From Daphnia carinata (taxonomy: Eukaryota; Arthropoda; Branchiopoda; Diplostraca; Daphniidae): a stretch of 64,000 nucleotides of DNA. Made by a program: the position numbers and the translations under genes. The notes below the pieces were generated by a model. The model was not told the origin of the DNA, made no database searches, and saw only the letters and a list, made by a program, of their open reading frames with translations. The DNA lies in the NCBI RefSeq assembly GCF_022539665.2, contig NC_081337.1, forward strand, positions 5,370,679 through 5,434,678, read 5' to 3'. Positions 56,042-64,000 of this stretch are shown here, piece by piece. Each line of letters opens with the position of its first letter. Position 1 is the first letter of the stretch.

Positions 56042-56312
56042 ATCAATAAATAGGGATAACTATACATGGTTTAGATTCAAAATTTAACCATATTCATGAA
56101 AATGAACTTTGTATTTACATAGAATTTATGATTCTTGAGTAATATAAAATATATAATAGTACCATAAAAATGTTAAGCCCGACAAAATAAGCCCGACTTT
56201 TCTTTTTTTTTTTTAAATATCAGTAAATCTCGATAACTATATATGATTTAGATTCACAATTTTACAAGGATCACGAAAATGAATTTTTTTGTCACGTAGA
56301 TCTTATGGTTTG
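56042..56312. repeat. Diverged direct repeat, about 95 bases
   Basis: Copies at about 56042-56135 and 56220-56312 share ATAACTATA, GGTTTAGATTC or TGATTTAGATTC, and GAAAATGAA in the same order, with scattered substitutions. Spacing 178 bases. It adjoins the 340-base tandem array. Confidence 0.6.
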
Positions 56313-56540
56313 GTAAAGAACCGTTATGTCATACTGGCGCTGGAACGTACTGGCGCGCAGGTAAATTCTTTGATTCGGGGCCTTGCAACTTGCCAAAACA
56401 GCGCATTTTGTTAGTTTATTTTGAAAACGACTTGTTTAGCGAGAAAACCACTAACATAATCGAACTCAGCGTTTAATTTTGATTATGCCATTGTGGTTTT
56501 TATCGAATTCCAAGAGATGTCCATTTTGGCCGATTTTGAC

Positions 56541-56572
56541 AAAAGTGAGAAGGCTATAGCCTTCTCACTTTT
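56541..56572. repeat. Perfect 32-base palindrome in monomer one
   Basis: Symmetric about 56556/56557, core GAGAAGGCTATAGCCTTCTC, flanked by AAAAGT and ACTTTT. Most other monomers have one mismatch (CCCAC in the right arm); the last has CTATGG at the centre but keeps the arms. Confidence 0.95.
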
Positions 56573-56992
56573 TCATTTTTGGGCAAATTTCAGATTTAGC
56601 TTGAAACATATGAATTCGATGCAGAGTTGAATGCTAATCACGAATATCTAGTTTAGTTTTAAATTGGCCTTGTAGTTTTTTAATTAAAAATAAAAAACAA
56701 AAAAGTCGGGCTTATTTTTTGTTGGCCGTGCGACGAAAAAAAGCCCGACTTTTCGCATTTTTTTTACCTATTTTGAAAACGGCTGGTTTAGCGAGAAAAC
56801 CACTAACATAATCGAACTCAGCGTTTAATTTTGATTATTCCATGTGGTTTTTATCGAATTCCATGAGATGTCCATTTTGGCCGGTTTTGACAAAAGTGAG
56901 AAGGCTATAGCCTTCCCACTTTTTCATTTTTGGCCAAATTTCAGATGTGCCTAAAAAAACATGAATTCGATGCAGAATTAAATGCCAATCAC

Positions 56993-57423
56993 CAGGCTTG
57001 CCGTTTCGCTTAAAATTTTAAGCTGGTGCGCCGCACCTCTTAACAAGCAATGAGCGGATCACCAAACACGCTCAATTGTGTTTGAGTGGTGCGGCGCTCA
57101 AAATCTGCCCTATCGCACATTTTGTCTTCTGCCGTCTGCTGTCTGCTATATATACGGCGGTTGCCTAGGGAACGATACTTGCTTGTGCATGACTTGCAGT
57201 TTTTGAAAGCGTCGGCTGCAATAATTTATAAATAGTTATGGTATCGACCGTTAGGTGGCGCTATTTTCCGTGGTAATTTCACGTTTTGAGCGGGTACTGA
57301 TCGCACATTTTTTTCAAGCGTGGCGGTAATCACGCTCAAATGCCATTAAGCGGCTCGGCCGCTTAAAAATGTAAGCGAGAGGGGAAATTCGCACATTTTG
57401 TGAGCGCGCTTACGGCAAGCCTG
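56993..57423. mobile_element. hAT-like MITE, 431 bases
   Basis: Inserted in a monomer of the tandem array. Terminal inverted repeats CAGGCTTGCCGT and ACGGCAAGCCTG match perfectly over 12 bases. An 8-base direct duplication CCAATCAC flanks it (56985-56992 and 57424-57431). The uninterrupted site, with one CCAATCAC followed by GAATATC, is seen in sister monomers, so the insertion and the duplication are certain. Eight-base duplications and CAGG ends fit the hAT superfamily. No transposase frame inside; subterminal repeats of CGCTCA/TGAGCG type occur near both ends. Confidence 0.88.
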
Positions 57424-58253
57424 CCAATCACGAATATCTCGTTTATTTTGCAATTGGCATTGTATTTTTTGAAATAAACATAAAAAACAAGGAAAATTGT
57501 GTCGACCGAGCGGCAAAATTAAGCCCGACATTGCACATTTTTTTAGTTTATTTTGAAAATGGTTGGTTTAGCGAGAAATCCACTAACATAATCGAACTCA
57601 ACGTTCAATTTTGACTAAGCTGTGTGGTTTTTATCGAATTCCAAGAGGTGTCCATTTTGGCCGATTTTGACAAAAGTGAGAAGGCTATAGCCTTCCCACT
57701 TTTTCATTTTTGGCCAAATTTCAGATGTGCCTAAAACCACATGAATTCGATGCAGAATTGAACGCCAATCACGAATATCTCGTTTATTTTGCAATTGGCA
57801 TTGTATTTTTTTAAATAAACATAAAAAACAAGGAAAATTGTGTCGGCCGAGCGGCAAAATTAAGCCCGACATTGCACATTTTTTTAGTATATTTTGAAAA
57901 TGGCTGGTTTAGCGAGAAAACCACTAACATAATCGAGCTCAACGTTCAATTTTGATTATGCTGTGTGGTTTTTATCGAATTCCAAGAGGTGTCCATTTTG
58001 GCCGATTTTGACAAAAGTGAGAAGGCTATAGCCTTCCCACTTTTTCATTTTTGGCCAAATTTCAGATTTAGCTTAAAACACATGTATTCTGTGCAGAATT
58101 GAATGCCAATTACGAATATCTAGCTTATTTTTCGATTGGCCTTGTAGTTTTTTAATAAAACGTCAAAAACACAAGGCCGGGCATATTTTGTCGGGCTTAA
58201 AATTTGGCACTGCAAAAACTGAAACTCATTGTAATTGGTTGAAATTCAGAGAA

Positions 58254-58467
58254 TATAGTCAAAATTGAAGGCTGATTACGGGAAAATTTTTATTTTTTTC
58301 ATTAAGTCAATCGTTTTTTAAATACACTCAGTGCTTCGCGCTAGCGCTATCACATACACATATACATTACATATCATAAGCACCGAAAACTCGGTGTGTT
58401 TCGAAAACAATTGAATTAATGAAAAAAATGAAAATTTTGTCGTAATTAGCATTCAATTTCGACTATA
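58254..58467. mobile_element. Foldback-like insertion with long imperfect inverted arms
   Basis: The left arm from about 58254 (ATAGTCAAAATTGAAGGCTG, then TTTTTTTCATTAAGTCAATC) mirrors the right arm ending about 58467 (GAATTAATGAAAAAAATG, then GCATTCAATTTCGACTAT). Arms of 80-90 bases leave a short centre (around CACATACACATATACATTAC). It breaks the step between the fourth and fifth array monomers, 525 instead of 340 bases. No coding content. Target duplication not resolved because part of a monomer is also missing. Confidence 0.65.
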
Positions 58468-59708
58468 AGTTTAATTTTGATTATTCCATGTGGTTTTTAT
58501 CGAATTCCAAGAGATGTCCATTTTGGCCGATTTTGACAAAAGTGAGAAGGCTATAGCCTTCCCACTTTTTCATTTTTGGCCAAATTTCAGATGTGCCTAA
58601 AAACACATGAATTCGATGCAGAATTGAATGCCAATCACGAATATCTCGTTTATTTTGCAATTGGCATTTTTTTTTTGAAATAAACATAAAAAACAAGGAA
58701 AATTGTGTCGGCCGAGTGGCAAAAATAAGCCCGACATTGCAATTTTTTTTAGTTTATTTTGAAAATGGCTGATTTAGCGAGAAAACCACTAACATAATTG
58801 AAATCAGCGTTCAATTTTGACTATGCTGTGTGGTTTTTATCGAATTCCAAGAGGTGTCCATTTTGGCCGATTTTGACAAAAATGAGAAGGCTATAGCCTT
58901 CCCACTTTTTCATTTTTGGCCAAATTTCAGATGTGCCTAAAACCACATGAATTCGATGCCGAATTGAACGCCAATCACGAATATCTCGTTTATTTTGCAA
59001 TTGGCATTGTATTTTTTGAAATAAACATAAAAAACAAGGAAAATTGTGTGAGCGGCAAAATTAAGCCCGACATTGCACATTTTTTTAGTATATTTTGAAA
59101 ATGGCTGGTTTACGAATAACCACTAACATAATCGAGTCAACGTTTTTTGATTATGCTGAGTGGTTTTTATCGAATTCCAAGAGGTGTCCATTTTGGCCGA
59201 TTTTGGTAAAAGTGAGAAGGCTATAGCCTTCCCACTTTTTCATTTTTGGACAAATTTCAGATTTAGCTTAAAATACATGATTTCGATGCAGAATGGAACG
59301 GGAATCACGAATATACGGGTAGTTTTTTCGTAGGACTAATAGTTTTTTTATAAAACGTAAAAAACGGTGAATTTGGGTTTAAAAAATAAGCTCGCTAAAA
59401 TATATAAGCCCGACTTTTTCATTTTAAAGATAAATTATAACTTGACCAGAAAACAAACGGATTTTTCTGAATCAGCGTTAAATTCCGGTTATACTGTGTG
59501 ATTTTCATCGCATTCCAAGAGATTTCGATTTTTCGGATTTTGGCAAAAGTGAGAAGGCTATGGCCTTCTCACTTTTTCATTTTTGGGCAAATTTCAGATT
59601 TAGCTTAAAACATATGAATTCGATGCAGATGCTAATCACGAATATCTAGTTTATTTAGTTTTGAACCTAAATCATAAAAAAACAGTCATCAAAACGTGGT
59701 ACGAAACC

Positions 59709-61191
59709 TCATGGGCTGAATTTATTTCTCGTATGGTATTCGCCTAAGACGTTTAATACAGTAGGTAAAATTGCATCAACTACATTAAGGCCTCTATCCG
59801 TGGCTTGAAAGCTACCGTTCATTCCCCACCTAAGGTAGCCATTGAGGTAGAAAAATTTTAAGGGTTCAGCTGCCCCGAAAACATCTTTCATGGAATACTG
59901 TGGTTGAAATAAATTCCATCTAGCAGAAAGCATATTTTTGTTAGAATCTCTAATGATGTTAGTTATTTTTCCTGATTAATTTCACCTATTTGGCTGTGTT
60001 CCTTTAGTAGTTCTCAGCGACGTGACTAGTAATTCAGACAAAACTTCTAATCGGTTTTGCTGTTTGCACAGGCGTGTTGCATGTCCGTCTCGTTCCACTA
60101 AATCTTGCCAGGATTGGGGATCCAACGTCTGAATGCGTGATTCACGCAAATCCGCGTCTAATGGAAATATTCTTGAATGCGCACCAGGACCAATCCCTAG
60201 GTATTGAGTTCCATGCCAATACGACATGTTATGCAATGACTGAGCTCTAGAACCTGCCTTGGCGAAGTTACTAATTTCGTACCGTTCCAAGCTAGATTCC
60301 TTTAATAGTTTCACTGCAAGCAGATACATGGAAGCTGTGTCATTTTCGTTTGGTATTGTTAATTCTCCTGATTTAAGCTGGAAAACGTAAATCAATGTTA
60401 GGAGTAGAAGAATTATTTCAGTGATACTGAGTATTACTTACTTCTCTAAATAACCGCGTTCCTTTTTCAGGGGTCAATTCATACAAGGAAACATGATGTG
60501 GTTTGTGCTCAAGCATTTGAATTAGCTCATTTTCCCATGATTTAATAGTATCACCAGGTTTCCGAAACAGAAGATCAACAGATACACTGTCAGATCCAAA
60601 TATTTCTGTAGCTTGCTTTAACAGCATTAAGCCATCATTTGCAGAGTGATCACGTCCAAGAATTTTTAATTTTTTGTCATCCAGACTCTGTCAATTTTAA
60701 TTTTGCTTTACAGTAGGCAAATTGTGTGAATTTTCACAAGCAAAGCAAACCTGTAAACCAACTGAGACACGATTGACTCCAAACTTGAAGTATTCTTCCA
60801 GTTTTTGTGTCATATTCAAAGATGAAGGATTGCACTCAATGGTTATTTCAATCTTTTCATCAGTATTAGCCAATTGCTTCACACATTGTATCAATCTAGA
60901 GATAGTTGTTGGAGGGGCTAAACTAGGTGTTCCTCCACCAAAATAAATTGATTTTATCTTATTCACTCCCGTTAGGCCAAATATTGTTTGAGTCTCTCTA
61001 AGAAGACTATTTTCCATTTTATTTTCAAAATGTTGCCCCAATTTATTTTCAGATCTTTTATATTTGTTGAAATTACAAAATGTACAAATGTTCTTGCAAA
61101 AGGGCCAATGAAAATAAACCGTGGCTTCACTTTTAAAAATATTAAATAGGCTGTGGTCACACTGCGAGAGATATGTAGGGAAGATCTTCAT
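59709..61191 (-). CDS. RSAD1: Radical SAM protein RSAD1 (HemW-like)
   Basis: Homologue of the bacterial heme chaperone HemW, with a 4Fe-4S cluster and S-adenosylmethionine; the animal protein is mitochondrial. Four exons from the right: 60751-61191, 60442-60687, 59986-60377, 59709-59919; 429 residues (human 442). The ATG at 61191 is the first in frame; upstream codons lack a start. Cluster motif CxxxCxxC is Cys32, Cys36, Cys39 in HWPFCKNICTFCNF; SAM-binding GGGTPS follows, then ECNPSS and NRVSVGLQ. SYWHGTQYLGIGPGAHSR is the conserved HemW block. Domain end RWNLFQPQYSMKDVFGA comes from the last exon. The 66-base final intron was chosen over a 36-base alternative because it matches the family better (NRWNLF). 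The second Cys-containing HemW-type residues near CNF are as in RSAD1, not as in CPDH enzymes. Confidence 0.92.
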
Positions 61192-61943
61192 TGTTAATCG
61201 GGGATCTATCGTTATATTTGAAAAATACGTCTCAATGACGGCCAAATTTTGATGTTTTACCCTTTGGACATGCGAAAAAACTATTAGCTTAATTTATTGG
61301 TAAAAACGTAAACATGATGCTTCTGGCAGAACAAGAAATTTCTATAAGCATAACACTGATGACAAACAATCAACTGATTTGTTTTTGCTCAGCGACATCA
61401 GCTGTAGAACAAGATCGGATGCTGAGTTGCCAGGCCTTATGGAAAGAAGGTAGATAATATTAGGATGAAGTAACCTTTAAGGGTGTTATATTTGAAAATG
61501 TTCTATAAAATGTTTTGTAAAATTACCGACATTTAACAAAATTCTTATCGCTAGACATCACTTGGTAGTTCTAAAAATTAATATATTGGAGAGTTTTGGC
61601 CCGCCAGAGTACTCTATGAAATGATATGTCGTTAATAAACTGGCGCTCCTAAACATGCCAAATACCTGAACATACTGGCGATTTGGGATAGAACAGCCGC
61701 AACGCCATCTATGGAGCTTAGCATACGTAGCTCAAGCTTCCCCGTGAACTGGGTACTGTACTCCCGTTACCACTCCTGGTATACTGAATGATAGTATGAT
61801 GCCAGGCCGTGTGTTTTAGGATAGGCCATGGTAAAGAAATTTCTGCTCGTTGGTTCAGTTTCCTGTTACATGGATGTCAAGGCAATTCGTCTAAAACGAC
61901 CCTCTTCTGCAATTTAATTAAATAATAGCACTTGTTAATGAAA
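61192..61943. other. Divergent promoter region, RSAD1 and DDA1
   Basis: Head-to-head starts, about 750 bases apart. Likely leader of DDA1 at the right end. No gene seen. Confidence 0.5.
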
Positions 61944-62431
61944 ATGGTGAGGTGTTGCGAATCTCTTTTATTAAGTGCACCAATAATAAGATTTTTTATG
62001 ACAGACTGCGACGGCAGATTTTTTGAAAGGATTACCCTGTTACAATGAGAATAACTTCACACGATTCCACAGCGATGCTTCATCAAAAGTCTCTGTCAAG
62101 CGGCCATCCGTTTACCTACCGACCAAAGAATATCCTTCAGAACAGAGTATACAAATGTATATTTACAGTGCCATTTGTTATTCCATGTGAAATAATATTT
62201 TTCTTACAGTTATTGTAACTGAAAAAACAAATATTTTGCTGAGATACCTTCATCAGCAATGGGAAAGAAAAGTATACCAAGTTTTGAATTGTTGTAAACC
62301 ATAAAAGGGTGATCTAATCTATTAAACCTTGATGTTTTTTTATACTTTAGAACAAGAAACGGGAAAGTGCCAATGAAATGGAAGAGGGAGCCTCAGCTAA
62401 GAAAAGGCCCCGCTTGGACACAAGTGTTTAA
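61944..62431 (+). CDS. DDA1: DET1- and DDB1-associated protein 1
   Basis: Small subunit of CUL4-DDB1 ubiquitin ligases with DET1. Exons 61944-61946 (the ATG alone), 62005-62146, 62210-62271 and 62351-62431; 95 residues (human 102). The protein reads [19 protein letters not shown] and continues with [34 protein letters not shown] and a basic tail [12 protein letters not shown], matching the human protein nearly throughout. The start codon is the last three bases of exon one, directly before GTGAGG; no other in-frame ATG precedes ADFLKG, so this splice is needed. The gene is too fragmented to show as a long ORF. Confidence 0.93.
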
Positions 62432-63011
62432 GCAATTATTGCACTTCTTGCTTGCTCATTTATTTCTCGAATATATAATTTCATATTGGAAGCCATATCT
62501 AAGAATTGGAACAGGAATGAACAGATTCCAGTAAATTTTCAATTGATACCTGTTTTGTTCGTTATAATGATTTTGGTTAGATCAAAAAACAATCACCGAC
62601 TCACTTGCTGAAGCAGAGCATATCTTTGAATGTTTTGCTCTGTGGTCATAACTATAATAAATGACTCTCACTTTATTATTGTTGTAGTTGCCAAAACAAA
62701 TGGATATGGTAAACAAGTTTCTCAAAAGTTAATTCATAGCTGTGAAACAAAATAATCAAGAAATCCATCGAGTAGGTAGACTAAGCTAGATGAAATTTGA
62801 TGAGCAACACCATGATGAGTGTCATTTTCTAAGGAAGAACCTTATCCTTAAAACGACTTTTGATGTTGGTACACAACATTTTTCCACAGTAATTTAAAAT
62901 GCAAAGAATAATATTAATAAAGCTGTTACTATTATTATTACTGACTAACTGTAAAGGAGATTACCATGCATGGGAAGGAGAATGGGTTTCAAGATGAACT
63001 GATCAAAAATT
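62432..63011. other. Tail-to-tail gap, DDA1 and AP5M1-like gene
   Basis: A/T-rich 3' flanks of converging genes; AATAAA-type signals near 62657 (AATAAA) and 62918. No gene seen. Confidence 0.5.
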
Positions 63012-64000
63012 TTAAACGATTTCTTCGGCGTCTTGATTCCATATGCGGTAGGTGGAGCTCTTTAGATCTGATGCTGAAACGAAAGAAGAAATTTGCGTGA
63101 TTTACAAAAGTGATTGATTCCTAAAGTTCTGATTTTTTACGACACGCGGAAAAAATCATGACAAAGCTAATTTCGAGCAGTTCTCAACAGCAAAAACTGA
63201 TACGGAAAACACGAGATAGGACAGGCTACGTACTTGATACTAATTTGAATTCCGTTGGTTGTAGCAAAGATAGATGTGCTCCGGAGACGGAGACTGCTGA
63301 CGTGAACAATATCTTGGCAAAAATAATACAATACTGGATGAACAACGAAACGAATTTAAATGTCCATAAAATATTTCTCACAAGAGCATAGGTATTCACA
63401 AGCGACGCTTCGAGTTTCTCCATAACGACGTCGACATTTAAAGTCAAATCGTCCTTCAACTTTGGATTGGACGACGATGAGGCAGAAGCACCAAGATTCC
63501 ATAAAAGCTGAGTACCATCTTTGATCAATGATACTAAGCCAAGACTGGTAGCCGATAGGATTCGAGCAATACGATTACCGGTTGGTACGGGTAAACGGAC
63601 CTCCAGCCGATTCAGCGTATTCCTCATGGTGGCACCAAGATGTAGTTGAACGAAAATAGAAACTTTACCTAGCTCTCCTATTCGGATTTTCAGCAAAGGT
63701 TGAATAGGTGGCATTTCTAGGGGAAAGCTATAATGGCAGAGAGGAAAGGTTTTCTCCTGAAGCTGCTGGATGTTTATGTGACAAACAGCCTTTTCCCACT
63801 GTGCGAGAGCACTTGGATGAAAGAGCACGGATGGTATTCCAGGTAGCTTGCTAAAGCCCAATTCTAGTTTGATGTTATGACTGCACTCGGCATCTGGATC
63901 TACCGTCAGATAAATAGTTCCGTACGCGTCTGCTTTAAATGAGAGATTTGACGCTATCATTCGAACCTCTTCCTTTATATATAGTTCAATTTTTGGCTTC
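63012..64000 (-). CDS. AP5M1: Mu-homology-domain protein, probably AP-5 complex subunit mu, 5' partial
   Basis: Cargo-binding medium subunit of an adaptor complex; AP-5 acts in late-endosome traffic. The frame stays open to the window edge at 64000, so the start is outside. The main exon runs from 64000 to roughly 63395 (MIASNLSFKADAYGTI, then KVSIFVQLHLGATMRNTLNR, LEVRLPVPTGNRIARI, DGTQLLWNLG, the mu-type VPTG and LLWN-G motifs). A small exon down to 63234 carries VSVSGAHLSLLQPTEFKLV, and the last exon is 63012-63073 (SDLKSSTYRIWNQDAEEIV), comparable to the family's C-terminal YYIWN. The joint between the main and small exons could not be set with a phase-correct GT-AG pair. Which mu subunit it is rests on resemblance of the C-terminus. 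Confidence 0.72.

Larger units (their letters stand above)
56170..59650. repeat. Tandem array, about 340-base monomer, eight copies
   Basis: Using the landmark CCATTTTGGCCGATTTTG, copies lie at 56521, 56872, 57652, 57993, 58518, 58858, 59188 and 59526 (last one diverged). Steps are 351, 780, 341, 525, 340, 330 and 338; the two long steps carry insertions described separately. Each monomer has AAGCCCGAC, TTTAGCGAGAAAACCACTAA, TTTTTATCGAATTCCAAGAG, the palindrome GAAGGCTATAGCCTTC, and CCAATCACGAATATCTCG. Short ORFs here are repeat artefacts. Could be a local satellite or amplified fragment of a nonautonomous element. Confidence 0.9.

Noticed and set aside
57346-58696. Minus-strand ORFs with shared sequence in the tandem array
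   Set aside because: Repeated copies of the same array segment with no protein-like conservation; noncoding repeat.

Overview
The window looks like arthropod nuclear DNA, most likely from a branchiopod crustacean of the Daphnia type. That is inferred from compact intron-rich genes (many introns of 50-70 bases), GT-AG splice sites, A/T-rich gaps and the gene content; no marker in the window proves the genus. Exon boundaries below were derived by hand from splice consensus, reading-frame phase and family conservation.

The first 20 kb is an accessory, lineage-specific region of secreted proteins. Five intronless genes carry 3, 6, 2, 2 and 1 cystatin-like domains. They are preceded by the 3' part of a Kunitz-FAS1-cystatin fusion gene and followed by a secreted FAS1 gene and an intronless gene for a highly repetitive protein of unknown function. 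That makes 15 cystatin-like domains in 14.5 kb, plus one probable relic. Linkers between domains often carry Lys-Arg sites and two proteins have RxKR sites after the signal peptide, so they may be precursors cut into single inhibitors.

From 20 to 46 kb there are conserved housekeeping genes: two FAAH2-type amidase paralogues (minus strand) with a plasma-membrane-type syntaxin between them on the plus strand, RAD23 (minus), PXMP4 (plus), an SLC35E1-like nucleotide-sugar/triose-phosphate-type transporter (minus), SIAH/sina (plus), a CUB-domain membrane protein (plus), exportin-2/CSE1L (plus) and an SMAP-type ArfGAP (plus).

From 46 to 56 kb gene density falls; the only gene is ornithine decarboxylase, with a TATA promoter and a long AUG-free leader split by an intron. 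From 56 to 59.7 kb lies a tandem repeat of about 340 bases per unit, each unit containing a palindrome, interrupted by a hAT-like MITE with a clean 8-base target duplication and by a second foldback-like insertion. The last part holds RSAD1 (minus), DDA1 (plus, with a start codon alone in its coding first exon) and the 3' part of a mu-homology-domain gene, probably AP5M1 (minus).

The strongest candidate for something undescribed is the cystatin array: multi-inhibitor precursors, about half of whose domains have lost the QxVxG inhibitory loop, next to a gene that combines Kunitz, FAS1 and cystatin modules through exons with phase-1 boundaries.
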